Part shown: in pieces, positions 1 to 8,783 of the stretch
Layout of the letters: the number at the start of each line of letters is the position of its first letter
Numbering within the stretch: position 1 is the stretch's first letter
Assembly (NCBI GenBank): GCA_020444505.1
Contig: JAHLKU010000015.1
Location: 1-49,476, forward strand
Direction: 5' to 3'
Origin: Actinomycetota bacterium
GTDB lineage: Bacteria; Actinomycetota; Acidimicrobiia; Spongiisociales; UBA11373
DNA length: 49,476 bases
Translations under genes and position numbers: made by a program
The notes under the pieces: model-generated
Database searches by the model: none
What the model was told of the DNA's origin: nothing
The model's input: only the letters and a program-made list of their open reading frames with translations

Positions 1-2
1 CG

Positions 3-869
3 GCCCCCGAGCCCGAGCCCGAATCGGCCCCCGAGCCCGAGCCCGAGCCTGAGCCCGAATCGGCCCCCGAGCCAGAACCGGACCCCGAGCCCGCGTCTGA
101 CGCGGACGAGGTCGGCGGCCTGTTCGAGAGGCTGCGGAGGACCGATGAGATCCCGGTGGTCGAGGTCGTGTCCGAGCCCGAGACGAAACCCGAACCCGCG
201 CCGGAACCAGAGCCGGAGCCGGAGCCGCCGCGGCCCCGGGGCCCCGACGCCGTCGAGATCAGGGAGCAGGCCGTCCTCCCGGTGCTCAACGCCCACGTCC
301 GGGAGGCCCGGCGGGTGCTGATGGAGATCCAGAACGACGCACTCGACCAGGTCCGCACCCTGCGCAAGGGTGCCCGGTGGGAGCCCGACACGGCGGCGAT
401 GGCGGCTGCGCTCACCGCGGTGGCCGCTCCGATCGGGGCCGAGGCGGTGGAGGCCGGCGCGGCTGCGGCCGCCGTCTACGGCGCCACCACCGCCGCGGAG
501 GCGGCATCCGACGCCAGGGCACGGGGAGTGGTCGACGACATGGGCGCCGCGTTCGCCGCGTCGGTGGAGAAGGCGGCCCGGGCCGACGACCCGGCCGCCG
601 CTGCGGGGCGGGCGTTCCGGGGATGGCGCAACGACGAGGCCGCCCGCTGGCTGCGGACCGCCGCCTACGCCGGGTACCACGACGGCCTGGGCGCAGCCCT
701 GTCGGCCTCCGGCATCACCGAGGTGGTCGGCGTGCGCCACGGGCGCCTGTGCAACGTCTGCCCTGCGGCAGCCGGCGTGGTGTGGGACCCTGCAGGCAGC
801 CCGCCGGGGGGTCTGGAGGCCCCTCCGGCCGGCCCGGATTGCACGTGCGCGGTCCAACCGCACACCTGA
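3..869 (+). CDS. Glu-Pro-rich protein, C-terminal part (5' end outside window)
   Basis: The reading frame is open from the left edge, so only the last 288 residues are seen. The visible part begins with about 70 residues of alternating Glu-Pro, followed by a short segment containing GLFERLRR, a second Glu-Pro stretch, and an Ala-rich helical region containing [20 protein letters not shown]. It ends in a Cys cluster: CNVC, then GVVW, a Pro-Gly turn, and CTC near the C-terminus. From memory, the linker and helical region resemble the C-terminal part of large actinobacterial DivIVA-domain proteins; the DivIVA domain itself would lie upstream and is not visible. The terminal CxxC...CxC pattern resembles the end of Mu gpF-like phage head morphogenesis domains. 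Function is therefore uncertain. GTG at 156 is only an internal codon, not the start. Confidence 0.6.
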   Translation, partial: APEPEPESAPEPEPEPEPESAPEPEPDPEPASDADEVGGLFERLRRTDEIPVVEVVSEPETKPEPAPEPEPEPEPPRPRGPDAVEIREQAVLPVLNAHVREARRVLMEIQNDALDQVRTLRKGARWEPDTAAMAAALTAVAAPIGAEAVEAGAAAAAVYGATTAAEAASDARARGVVDDMGAAFAASVEKAARADDPAAAAGRAFRGWRNDEAARWLRTAAYAGYHDGLGAALSASGITEVVGVRHGRLCNVCPAAAGVVWDPAGSPPGGLEAPPAGPDCTCAVQPHT

Positions 870-894
870 GCAGCGCCTCCGCCCCGGTTCCCCA

Positions 895-900
895 TAGAAT
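895..900 (+). promoter_or_regulatory. -10 box of near-leaderless promoter for UPF0182 gene
   Basis: TAGAAT (5/6 to TATAAT) ends 9 nt before the ATG at 910, and there is no Shine-Dalgarno in between. Transcription would start about 3 nt before the ATG. I see no clear -35 element. Confidence 0.45.
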
Positions 901-909
901 GGCTCACCG

Positions 910-3759
910 ATGATCGAACGTGAACCCACCCCCATGCCCGCGCGCCGATCCGTCGGCGCGGGCCGCCGCTGGCTCATCATTGCCCTGGTGGTCTTGGCCG
1001 TCCTGGTCCTGTCGTTGCGCGGTATCGCCACGTTCTGGACCGACTACCTCTGGTTCGACTCCGTGGACTACGGCTCGGTGTGGTCGACGCTCGTCGTCAC
1101 CAGGATCGTCCTGGTGGTCCTCGCCACCGTGGTGGCGGCGCTGCTGCTGTTCGGCAACCTCTTCATGGCCGACCGGCTGTCGCCCAAGACCCTGCGGGGC
1201 ACCGGCAGCCCCGACGAGGAGCTCATCGAGCGCTACCAGGCCTGGGCACGGCCCCGCATCACCTGGCTCCGGCTGGCGGTCGCCGGGTTCTTCGGGCTGC
1301 TGATCGGCCTCGGTGCGAGCGCCTGGTGGGAGAACTGGCTGCTGTTCTCCAACGCCGAGAGCTTCGGGGTCACCGACCCGGTGTTCAACAACGACATCAG
1401 CTTCTACGTGTTCAAGGTGCCGTTCTACCGGGACCTGTTCGCCTGGGGCTTCCAGCTGGTGCTGATCACCACGCTGATCGTCGCCGCCCTCCACTACCTC
1501 AACGGCGGCATCCAGGTGCAGGCCCGGCCGGGGGAGCGCATCTCGTCGGGGGTGAAGGTGCACCTGTCGGTGCTGCTGGCCACCCTCGCCGTGCTGAAGG
1601 CCGTCGCCTACTACCTGGACCAGTTCGACCTGCTCTACTCGTCCCGGGGCTTCGTGGCCGGCGCCGCCTACACCGACGTCACCGCACAGCTGCCTGCAGT
1701 GCGGCTGCTGATCTTCATCTCCCTGTTCGCCGCGATCCTGCTGCTGGTGAACATCCGCTTCCAGGGCTGGGTGCTGCCGGCCGCCGCCGTCGGCCTGTGG
1801 GCCGTCACCTCCTTCGTGGTGGGCTTCGTCATCCCCGAGGCGGTGCAGCGGTTCAGCGTCGAGCCGAACGAGATCAACCGGGAGCTGCCCTACATCGAGA
1901 GGAACATCGAGTTCACGAGGGCGGCGTTCGGGCTGGACGACATCGAGACGAAGGCCTTCGAGGCGTCGGAGGACCTCGACAGCGGGGACATCGCCGCCAA
2001 CGCCCCGATCATCGACAACATCCGGCTCTGGGACCCGACGGTCCTGCTCACCACGTACCGGCAGCTGCAGGAGCTGCGGCCCTTCTACCAGTTCGACGAC
2101 GTGGATGTGGACCGGTACCTGCTCGACGGCCAGCTGACCCAGGTGATGCTGGCGGCGCGCGAGTTGGACACCGCCGGCGTGCCGGAGGACAACTGGGTGA
2201 ACCAGCACCTGGTGTACACCCACGGGTACGGGGCGGTGCTGTCGCCGGCCAACACGGTCACCACCGACGGCCAGCCCGACTTCCTGGTGCGTGACATCAA
2301 TCCCGACGACGGGTCGCCTCCCGAGGTGGCGATCGACCAGGCGAGGATCTACTTCGGTGAGGAGTCCGGTCTGGGCGACTTCGTCATCGTGGGCAGCAAC
2401 GAGCGCGAGGTCGACTTCCCGCTCGAGACGGCGGGGGCCGAGACCGTGGCGTTCAACTCCTACGACGGCGAGGGCGGCATCGAGGTGGGCGGGTTCTTCC
2501 GCAGGGCCGCGTTTGCCCTCCGCTTCGCCGACGTCAACACCCTCATCTCCGGCCAGGTGACCGGCGACTCGCGGGTGCTGCTGGTCCGCAACATCCGGGA
2601 GCGATTCGCCAAGGCGGCGCCGTTCCTGCGCATGGACACCGATCCGTATCTGGCCATCGTCGACGGCCGCCTGGTGTGGATCGCCGACCTGTACACGGTC
2701 ACCGACCGCTACCCGTACTCGTCGCTGGCCGACAAGACGCGGCTCAGCACCGCCTCGGGCCTGTGGGACGTGGACTTCAACTACATCCGCAACAGCGTCA
2801 AGGGCACCGTCGACGCCTACGACGGCACCATCACCATGTACGTCATCGACGAGAGCGATGCCATGGTGCGGGCCTACCGCAACGTCTTCCCGGCGCTGTT
2901 CACCGACGGCGACCAGATGCCGGCGGCGGTGCGGGAGCACCTGCGGTACCCCGAGGACCTGTTCAAGGTGCAGGCCAACATGTTCACCCGCTGGCACATG
3001 ACCGAAGCCCGGGTGTTCTTCAACAACGGCGACCCGTGGCAGATCGCCCGCGACCCGTCCACCATCGGCGGCGCGAGCAGCACCGAGGCGCGGCTGATGA
3101 ACCCGTACTACCTGCTGATGTCGCTGCCGGACGAGGAGGACCTGTCCTACCTGTTGCTGCAGCCGTTCACCGCCGCCGACCGCCCCAACATGGTGTCGTT
3201 CGTGGTGGCCAAGAGCGACCCCGACACCTACGGCGAGATGATCAACTTCGAGTTGCCGCGCGACTCGTTCGTGGACGGTCCCGGCCAGATCGGAGCGCGC
3301 ATCAACCAGGACCCCGACATCTCCCGCGAGTTCACCCTGCTGGGCCAGGAGGGCTCGGAGGTGATCCAGGGGAACTTGCTGGTGGTGCCGATCGAGTCGT
3401 CGATCCTGTACGTGCAGCCCATCTACCTGCAGGGCAGCAACGACACCGCCCTGCCCGAGTTCAAGCGGGTGGTGGTGGTGTTCGGCGACCGCATCGTGAT
3501 GCGGGACACCCTCGCCGAGGCCCTGCTGGACGTGTTCGGCGACGCCCCGCCGGAGACCATCGAGCCGACCGAGCCCACCGAGCCCGGCCAGCCGGCCGAG
3601 GTGGACGCCAGGGTCGTGGCCCTGCTCACCCAGGCCGAGGCGGCGTTCCAGCGGGCCGACACCGCGCTGCGGGCCGGGGACCTGGGCGCCTACGCCGACG
3701 AGATCGCCGAGGCGCAGCGCCTGGTCGAGCAGGCCACCGCCCTCATCGAGGCTCCCTGA
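910..3759 (+). CDS. UPF0182 family membrane protein
   Basis: A 949-aa protein with about seven hydrophobic helices in the first 310 residues (near 20-45, 60-80, 115-135, 172-192, 215-235, 255-275 and 285-308), followed by a large soluble, probably extracytoplasmic domain. Family-typical segments include TDYLWFDSV after the first helix, NDISFYVFKVPFYRDLF, and ERNIEFTRAAFGLD at the start of the soluble part. UPF0182 proteins are common in actinobacteria and have no assigned function. The C-terminus is an acidic Pro-Thr linker and a short Ala-rich amphipathic helix. The ATG at 910 lacks a ribosome binding site but sits just after a TAGAAT box; an internal ATG at 943 also lacks one. A strong terminator follows. 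Confidence 0.93.
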   Translation: MIEREPTPMPARRSVGAGRRWLIIALVVLAVLVLSLRGIATFWTDYLWFDSVDYGSVWSTLVVTRIVLVVLATVVAALLLFGNLFMADRLSPKTLRGTGSPDEELIERYQAWARPRITWLRLAVAGFFGLLIGLGASAWWENWLLFSNAESFGVTDPVFNNDISFYVFKVPFYRDLFAWGFQLVLITTLIVAALHYLNGGIQVQARPGERISSGVKVHLSVLLATLAVLKAVAYYLDQFDLLYSSRGFVAGAAYTDVTAQLPAVRLLIFISLFAAILLLVNIRFQGWVLPAAAVGLWAVTSFVVGFVIPEAVQRFSVEPNEINRELPYIERNIEFTRAAFGLDDIETKAFEASEDLDSGDIAANAPIIDNIRLWDPTVLLTTYRQLQELRPFYQFDDVDVDRYLLDGQLTQVMLAARELDTAGVPEDNWVNQHLVYTHGYGAVLSPANTVTTDGQPDFLVRDINPDDGSPPEVAIDQARIYFGEESGLGDFVIVGSNEREVDFPLETAGAETVAFNSYDGEGGIEVGGFFRRAAFALRFADVNTLISGQVTGDSRVLLVRNIRERFAKAAPFLRMDTDPYLAIVDGRLVWIADLYTVTDRYPYSSLADKTRLSTASGLWDVDFNYIRNSVKGTVDAYDGTITMYVIDESDAMVRAYRNVFPALFTDGDQMPAAVREHLRYPEDLFKVQANMFTRWHMTEARVFFNNGDPWQIARDPSTIGGASSTEARLMNPYYLLMSLPDEEDLSYLLLQPFTAADRPNMVSFVVAKSDPDTYGEMINFELPRDSFVDGPGQIGARINQDPDISREFTLLGQEGSEVIQGNLLVVPIESSILYVQPIYLQGSNDTALPEFKRVVVVFGDRIVMRDTLAEALLDVFGDAPPETIEPTEPTEPGQPAEVDARVVALLTQAEAAFQRADTALRAGDLGAYADEIAEAQRLVEQATALIEAP

Positions 3760-3779
3760 CGGCCCGGCCTTCGAACGGG

Positions 3780-3809
3780 AAGAGCCCCCGGGGATTCCCG
3801 GGGGCTCTT
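3780..3809. terminator. Bidirectional intrinsic terminator between UPF0182 and PorA-like genes
   Basis: A perfect 13-bp stem (3780-3792 with 3797-3809) around a GATT loop lies between convergent genes. Its AAGAG/CTCTT ends give a short T-rich tail on both strands. Confidence 0.85.
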
Positions 3810-3829
3810 CGTTCGTCCGGTCCGGTCTC

Positions 3830-4870
3830 CTACGCGGCGGCTGCGGCCTCGTCCTCCTTGCGGAAGGCGAAGAACCCGCCGCCCAGCGCCAGCACGGCGC
3901 CCAGGCCGATGGCCAGGTAGGGCACGATGACGCCGAACAGGTTGAGCAGGCTCTGCCCGTCCTCGGCGTCCACCTTGGCATCGGCGATGGCGTCGTCGGT
4001 GTGCTGGTACACCAGGCCGAGCACCGGCCCGACCGGGGCGATCCCGCCGGGGATCGCATCGGCCATGATGGCGAGGACGATCGCCTCGTCCTTGGTGTAG
4101 TCGATCAGCACGCCGGTCGCCGGGTCCACCCAGTAGTTGGTCTCGTACTCGTACAGGTACGTGAACGGGACCGGGTCGGGCAGCGCCGGCAGGATCTGGC
4201 CGAGCATCGGCAGCATGTCCTCGGGCGCCAGCGACGGGGCGAGCGCCGTGACGGTGGCCAGCGGCAGCCCGGCCGGGAACATGGCCAGGGTCGCCGGGTC
4301 GGTGATCGGAGCGATCGCCGACTGCGCCCGGAAGTGGTACAGATCCCACCCGGCGCGCTCTTCCTCGGCCACGAACTCCAGCGGCACGACCTTCTGGAAG
4401 TAGTCCGACCACCCGTCGTACGTCTTCTTCTCGGTCCCGATCGGGAACCCGACCACCAGGCCCTGCCGTGCGTCGATCACGTCCGGGTTGTCGGTGAAGT
4501 TGGGGATGTGCTCCATCGTCTTGCGATCGATGGTGTACCAGTCCTCACTCCCCAGCGGCAGCGGGGTCCCGTCGGCCGCCGTCATGGTCGCCACCTCGTG
4601 CACCAGCGCCTTGCCGCCGTCGGTCTCCTCGGTGGTCACATGGCGGGACAGGTTGATCGGGATGTTCTCCATGAAGATGTTCGCCATGTCGCCGGTCGCC
4701 AGGGCGTCGGCGTTCAGCATCACCTCCAGGGTGCCCTCGTAGGTGCGGGTGGAGTCGACGTCGTCGGGGAACACCGCCAGCGCCGGCACCACCACGAACT
4801 TGACGATCAGGCCTGCCACGATCAGCAGGACGCCCAATCCCAATGCGATGAACGGTCCGGTCTTCTTCAT
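3830..4870 (-). CDS. PorA/DUF3068 family protein
   Basis: A 346-aa protein with an N-terminal signal-anchor helix (residues 5-32, FIALGLGVLLIVAGLIV), a long extracytoplasmic beta-rich domain (with RTYEGTLEVML, EDWYTIDRKT and FPIGTEKKTYDGW), and a C-terminal helix (about 315-337) ending in basic and Ala-rich residues. This two-anchor layout is typical of the PorA/DUF3068 family found in actinobacteria. Some members are linked to cell-envelope porin activity, but pore formation here is not shown. The ATG at 4870 is chosen because GGGAGAGG lies just upstream and the membrane anchor begins there; the longer open frame upstream has no such support. Confidence 0.82.
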   Translation of the reverse strand: MKKTGPFIALGLGVLLIVAGLIVKFVVVPALAVFPDDVDSTRTYEGTLEVMLNADALATGDMANIFMENIPINLSRHVTTEETDGGKALVHEVATMTAADGTPLPLGSEDWYTIDRKTMEHIPNFTDNPDVIDARQGLVVGFPIGTEKKTYDGWSDYFQKVVPLEFVAEEERAGWDLYHFRAQSAIAPITDPATLAMFPAGLPLATVTALAPSLAPEDMLPMLGQILPALPDPVPFTYLYEYETNYWVDPATGVLIDYTKDEAIVLAIMADAIPGGIAPVGPVLGLVYQHTDDAIADAKVDAEDGQSLLNLFGVIVPYLAIGLGAVLALGGGFFAFRKEDEAAAAA

Positions 4871-5001
4871 ACCTCTCCCATGCTCGATCCGTGAGATGAA
4901 CCTCCCTGCAACGCTACGCGAGCGGTGCCGGGCATGCGGTGCCCGGGGCACGTCCGGGCTTCCGGTTGGGCACGCAGCGCTGGTACAGTTCGTCCCTACG
5001 A

Positions 5002-5153
<152 letters not shown>

Positions 5154-5222
5154 TGTGGTCGGGTGCGTTGGCCCGGTGGGGTGGTGGTGGTCGGGTGCGG
5201 TCCGGGGTGGTTGCGCGTCGAC

Positions 5223-5322
5223 GGTTCGAATCCCGCCCCCGCTACGAAGCAGGAACCCGGCCTCTGGGCCGGGTTCTTCGCGTCGGGGGGTGGTGGTGTC
5301 TGTGGGCCTTGCGGTGGCGGGG
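5223..5322 (+). repeat. 100-bp direct repeat, copy 2 (pseudo-tRNA 3' fragment plus terminator)
   Basis: Second copy of the repeat beginning in the tRNA-fMet T-arm. It has no anticodon or D-arm upstream, and its own T-stem cannot form (GACGG facing CCCGC), so it is not a working tRNA. The terminator copy at 5251-5278 is identical to copy 1. The 69-bp stretch between the repeats (5154-5222) is G-rich with no recognisable feature. Confidence 0.9.
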
Positions 5323-5335
5323 CCTGCTGTTGCTC

Positions 5336-5500
5336 GTGACGCCCTCCCGACGCGGCGAGGAGCGGGCCGATCTCGAGGAGGCCATCACGGGAGGGAGGTT
5401 CCCCTACGAGCCGCACGCCCGGGGGACGGCCGACCTGAGAGACGAGGTGCCGGAGCCGGCCGAGGAGGGAGACGGGCCCTCCGAGGAGCAGGATCGCTGA
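5336..5500 (+). CDS. Possible 54-aa acidic protein
   Basis: A GTG-initiated frame encodes 54 residues rich in Glu, Asp, Arg and Pro (with ADLEEAITGG and FPYEPHARG), ending just before a terminator-like hairpin. No convincing ribosome binding site is seen, and the frame is also open upstream through the repeat. The composition looks like real coding sequence rather than a shadow frame, and there is no gene opposite. I do not recognise it; it could be the remnant of a longer gene cut by the upstream duplication. Confidence 0.35.
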   Translation: MTPSRRGEERADLEEAITGGRFPYEPHARGTADLRDEVPEPAEEGDGPSEEQDR

Positions 5501-5523
5501 TCCCATCCCTCCCGGCTGCGAGC

Positions 5524-5551
5524 AGGGACCCGGCCTCTGGGCCGGGTCCCT
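5524..5551. terminator. Third copy of the tRNA-type terminator
   Basis: A perfect 12-bp stem (5524-5535 with 5540-5551) with the same TCTG loop and the same flanks as the tRNA terminator. An A-U pair is changed to G-C on both sides and a G-U pair is repaired to G-C. It lies between the small + frame and the end of the - strand VIT gene, so it could stop transcription from both sides. Confidence 0.75.
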
Positions 5552-5593
5552 CGCGTCGGGCGGGTCCGGTCCCGGGCGGGGCTGCGTCGGCGG

Positions 5594-6718
5594 TCAGCCG
5601 CCGACGGCGGTGCCCAGCAGGGTGCCGATCCCGAACGTGGCGCCGGCGGCGACGAGGCCGAGCAGCAGCGACCGGGTCCCGGTGCGGAGGATGCCGGTCC
5701 CGGTGACGAGTGCGGTCGTCAGGCCCAGGAGGAACAGGCCGAGCGCGGCCGCCCCCAGGCTGGCGACGACCGCCCATGCTCCGTCGAGGAAGAAGAACGG
5801 CACCACCGGGATGATCGCCCCGATCGAGAAGAGGAAGAACGACGTGCCGGCCGCCTCCCACGCAGATCCGCCCAGGTCCTGTGGATCGATGCCGAGCTCC
5901 TCGCGGACCTTCGTCTCGAGGAACGCCTCCGGGTCGGCCATCACGTCGGTCGCCGCCCGGCGCGCCTGGTCGGGGGTCATCCCCTTCGCCTCGTAGATGA
6001 GGGCGAGCTCCTCTGCCTCCGCCTCGGGCATGGCGAGGATCTCCTCCCGCTCGGTCCGGATCTGCGCCTCGTGCAGCTCGCGCGAGCTCTGCACCGACAG
6101 CCACTCTCCCAGCGCCATCGAGACGGCGCCGGCGAGGAGGCCCGCCAGCCCAGAGATCAGCACCGCGGTGGCCGAGAAGGACGCCCCCGCCACTCCCATG
6201 ACCAGCGACGTGTTCGACACCAGCCCGTCGTTGGCGCCGAGGACGGCGGCGCGCAGCGCATTGCCGCCCACCGCCCGGTGTCGCCCTTCGAGCCTGGCGA
6301 GAACCCTGCCGCGCACCCCGCCGCGGGCTTCCTTGCGCAGCGCGTCGAGCATCACGGCGTGCGATCGCTCGTCGGCGGGCAGTGAGGTGCCGGCCGCCTC
6401 GGGCTGGTCGTCGTACATCGTGCGGCCCGTCATCTCGGTAGACGCCATCACCTGGGTGAGCACGCCGGGGCCGAGCCTGCGGGCCAGCCAGGCCAGGATC
6501 CGCGACCGGCGGTCGGGCCGGCGCTCGGGTGGCTCCTCGCCGGCCTCGCGGAGCTGGCGCTCCCACAGCTCGGCATGCCGCTCCTCGGTCTCGGCGAGCC
6601 GGCGGTACACCCCGCTGATGGTCTCGTCGCTCTCCAGGTCGGCGGCCACCCGGTAGAGGTAGGCGGCGTTGACCTCGTCGGTGAAGTTGGCTCGGTAGCG
6701 CTCGGTGTCGCTCGGCAT
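5594..6718 (-). CDS. Ferritin-like/rubrerythrin domain fused to VIT1/CCC1 iron transporter
   Basis: A 374-aa protein. Residues 1-145 form a ferritin-like diiron domain with Glu in FTDEVNAAYLY, an ExxH motif in ETEERHAELW and a second in PADERSHAVM. Residues 150-374 are a VIT1/CCC1 membrane domain with ALRAAVLGANDGLVSNTSLVMGV, a cytoplasmic metal-binding-type Glu-rich helix (RTEREEILAMPEAEAEEL) and further helices. This is the MbfA-type architecture, in which the diiron domain senses or delivers Fe(II) to a transporter that moves Fe or Mn out of the cytoplasm. The ATG at 6718 is supported by GAGGAG 8 nt upstream. No iron-box-like operator was recognised. Confidence 0.9.
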   Translation of the reverse strand: MPSDTERYRANFTDEVNAAYLYRVAADLESDETISGVYRRLAETEERHAELWERQLREAGEEPPERRPDRRSRILAWLARRLGPGVLTQVMASTEMTGRTMYDDQPEAAGTSLPADERSHAVMLDALRKEARGGVRGRVLARLEGRHRAVGGNALRAAVLGANDGLVSNTSLVMGVAGASFSATAVLISGLAGLLAGAVSMALGEWLSVQSSRELHEAQIRTEREEILAMPEAEAEELALIYEAKGMTPDQARRAATDVMADPEAFLETKVREELGIDPQDLGGSAWEAAGTSFFLFSIGAIIPVVPFFFLDGAWAVVASLGAAALGLFLLGLTTALVTGTGILRTGTRSLLLGLVAAGATFGIGTLLGTAVGG

Positions 6719-6816
6719 CCTGGATGCTCCTCGTCGATGCTGCGGCGGTCCCCCCGGGGGAGGAGGTCCCGCTCTCGTCGATTCTGGTCGATGTGGGGGC
6801 CGGCGCCGCCGGCCGC

Positions 6817-8619
6817 TCAGAGGCCGGCCCCCTTGGTGACCTCGTCGGGATACACCTGCTCCTCGAGCCCCTCGGCGGCGTCGTCCCGGTACCCGGGGCC
6901 GTAGAAGGGCATGTTGACCGACGACGCGAACAGGGCCGACACCTCGTCCGGGTCGTCGCAGACGGCGGCGAGGCCCAGATCGAGCCACGCCGAGCACGGC
7001 GCCTCCCACTCGACCCAGATCTCGTAGCGGCCGGGAGGGAGGCCGTCGGGGAAGTCGTGCACGAACCACTCGCACGGCTGCGGGTCGGTCTGCTCCCAGT
7101 ACGCCGGCCCGCACTTCACCGCCATGCCGTCGACCACGTAGTCGGTGTGGAACCGGTAGGTCGTACCGAGCTCGAACGTCCCGTCGTCCGGCTCGGGGCC
7201 CACCAACCGGGTGACCGACACCGCGAGGTCGTACCCCGCTCCGAGCGGCTCGTCTCCCCGGTGCACGAAGCCCTGGCGGATGTGGAACGGCAGCCCGGCG
7301 AGCCACGCCGTCGTCCCGCGGGAGGCGTCCTCGGGGTCGAGGAAGTGCCCCTCGCGCCGGCACGACGAGTCCTCCGACACGGGGTCGCAGACGGTCGCCA
7401 GGAAGTCGAGCCGGGCGTCGTCGGGAGGGTCGGACCGCACCTCCCGGGCGGCGCCGGCGTCGCCCGGATCGCCGTCGGCCGTCTCCACCGCTTGCATCAC
7501 CCAGCGGCGGGTGGCGGTGCCGTCGAACCCCTTGATGCCCCCACCCGGGTCGGCGGCCGGCGCCCACAGCACCCCGGAGGGGTCGACGACCGCCCCGAAG
7601 CCGAACCCGGCGGTGCCGGGGAAGGACTCCCACTGCGAGCCGTCGAACCGGGCCAGTCCCTCGAGGGCGACGGCCCACACGGTCCCGTCCCGGCCCGATG
7701 CCACGGCAGCGTTGTCGGAGACCAGGCCGTCGTCGGCGGTGTAGACCGTCCAACCCGACCCATCGAAGCGGGCGATGCCTCCGCCGGGCCGGCGGTCGGC
7801 CGCCCCGCCCATCGACCCCACCCACAGGGTCCCGTCCGGGGTCACCGTCACCGACCCGCCGATCGGCCCCGGCAGGCCCTCGGCGGCGGCGTGCACCACC
7901 CACCCGGACCCGTCGTACGCCACGACACCGTCGTGCGTGTCGTCGGTGGAGGCCGTCGCCGCCCACACCGTCCCGTCCGGTGCGATCGCCATCGACTCGG
8001 ACCCCATCGGGACGACGTCGTGGAACACCTCCCACCGCGCGCCGTCGAACGAGCCGATGACGCCGCCGTCGCCCGACCCCCACCACACCACGCCGCCGTC
8101 CTCGACCGCCAGGGGGTGGTCGAAGCCGGACGGCGCCGCGTAGCGGGTCCACGCTCCGTCCCACCGGGCGATCCAGCCGGGAGACCCGATCCAGACCGTG
8201 CCGTTGGATCCGATCACCACGCCGGCGACGCCCGTGTCCGGCAGTTCCTCGCCGGAGACGAAGGTGTGGAACGCCCCGGTGTCGGGGTTCCAGCGGATCA
8301 CGCCCCCGTCGGTGGCCGCCCACAGGCTGCCGTCGGGGGCCGCCGCCACTCCCCGAACCCGGTTGAGCCCGTCCCTCAGGGTGAGGGGCCCTTCCGGGAT
8401 CGGGCTCGGCTCGGAGAGGCCGATGGTCTCGCCCTCGAGGACGGCGGGGTCGGGGGGCGTGAGAGAGGTGGCCGGCCCGAGATCGGGCTCTTCGGTGCCG
8501 CCGGTGGTCTGTGCTCCCGACCCGACGGCCCACACCACGGCCCCGAACGCGACGACGACCGCGAGCGCGACCGGCCACCGCAGTCGCGGACCGGGGCTTC
8601 GAGCGGGTCTCCCGGCCAA
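6817..8619 (-). CDS. Membrane-anchored beta-propeller (two-component-regulator propeller repeats)
   Basis: A 600-aa protein starting at TTG 8619, with GGAGGG about 5 nt upstream. An N-terminal helix (about 15-33) anchors it or serves as a signal. Residues about 80-360 carry at least six blades of the pattern DG(S/T)(L/V)WA...GGxxRxDG, the Reg_prop type. The C-terminal 240 residues form a separate beta-rich domain with CDDP and paired cysteines, probably extracytoplasmic. No kinase or DNA-binding domain is attached, so it is a stand-alone propeller, perhaps a ligand-binding or scaffold protein at the cell surface. It diverges from the peptidase-like lipoprotein gene at 8784, with a 164-bp gap. 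Confidence 0.8.
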   Translation of the reverse strand: MAGRPARSPGPRLRWPVALAVVVAFGAVVWAVGSGAQTTGGTEEPDLGPATSLTPPDPAVLEGETIGLSEPSPIPEGPLTLRDGLNRVRGVAAAPDGSLWAATDGGVIRWNPDTGAFHTFVSGEELPDTGVAGVVIGSNGTVWIGSPGWIARWDGAWTRYAAPSGFDHPLAVEDGGVVWWGSGDGGVIGSFDGARWEVFHDVVPMGSESMAIAPDGTVWAATASTDDTHDGVVAYDGSGWVVHAAAEGLPGPIGGSVTVTPDGTLWVGSMGGAADRRPGGGIARFDGSGWTVYTADDGLVSDNAAVASGRDGTVWAVALEGLARFDGSQWESFPGTAGFGFGAVVDPSGVLWAPAADPGGGIKGFDGTATRRWVMQAVETADGDPGDAGAAREVRSDPPDDARLDFLATVCDPVSEDSSCRREGHFLDPEDASRGTTAWLAGLPFHIRQGFVHRGDEPLGAGYDLAVSVTRLVGPEPDDGTFELGTTYRFHTDYVVDGMAVKCGPAYWEQTDPQPCEWFVHDFPDGLPPGRYEIWVEWEAPCSAWLDLGLAAVCDDPDEVSALFASSVNMPFYGPGYRDDAAEGLEEQVYPDEVTKGAGL

Positions 8620-8747
8620 AGGGCCCTCCGGCGTCGCAGGGGCGCCATGCTACCGCTCGCCCCCGGTGGACGGGCAGGGCGCACCGGCCGCGCCACCGAT
8701 GACGAGTTGCCGCCGGGCCGGGGCATACTGCAGCGATACTCAGTCGG

Positions 8748-8766
8748 ATGCCTCCGTGGGAGGCAT
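8748..8766. promoter_or_regulatory. Perfect inverted repeat upstream of peptidase-like lipoprotein gene
   Basis: ATGCCTCC-GTG-GGAGGCAT has 8-bp perfect arms and a 3-nt spacer and ends 17 nt before the start codon. It could be an operator or a 5'UTR hairpin. Candidate -10 boxes CATACT (8724-8729) and GATACT (8735-8740) lie just upstream, which would place the repeat in the transcript. Confidence 0.5.
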
Positions 8767-8783
8767 GGCACACAGGAGCGTCG

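Noticed and set aside
1-110. Repetitive GAGCCC units as a CRISPR or simple repeat array
   Set aside because: The repeats are in frame and encode Glu-Pro; no spacers and no regular spacing.
904-4059. Long minus-strand open frame (1051 codons) across the UPF0182 gene
   Set aside because: It is the antisense shadow of a high-GC gene; its translation is Asp/Gly/His/Val-rich with no domain, while the plus strand encodes a clear family member.
5171-5244. Second tRNA gene in the duplicated segment
   Set aside because: No anticodon arm, no D-arm, and the T-stem cannot pair; only a 3' fragment is present.
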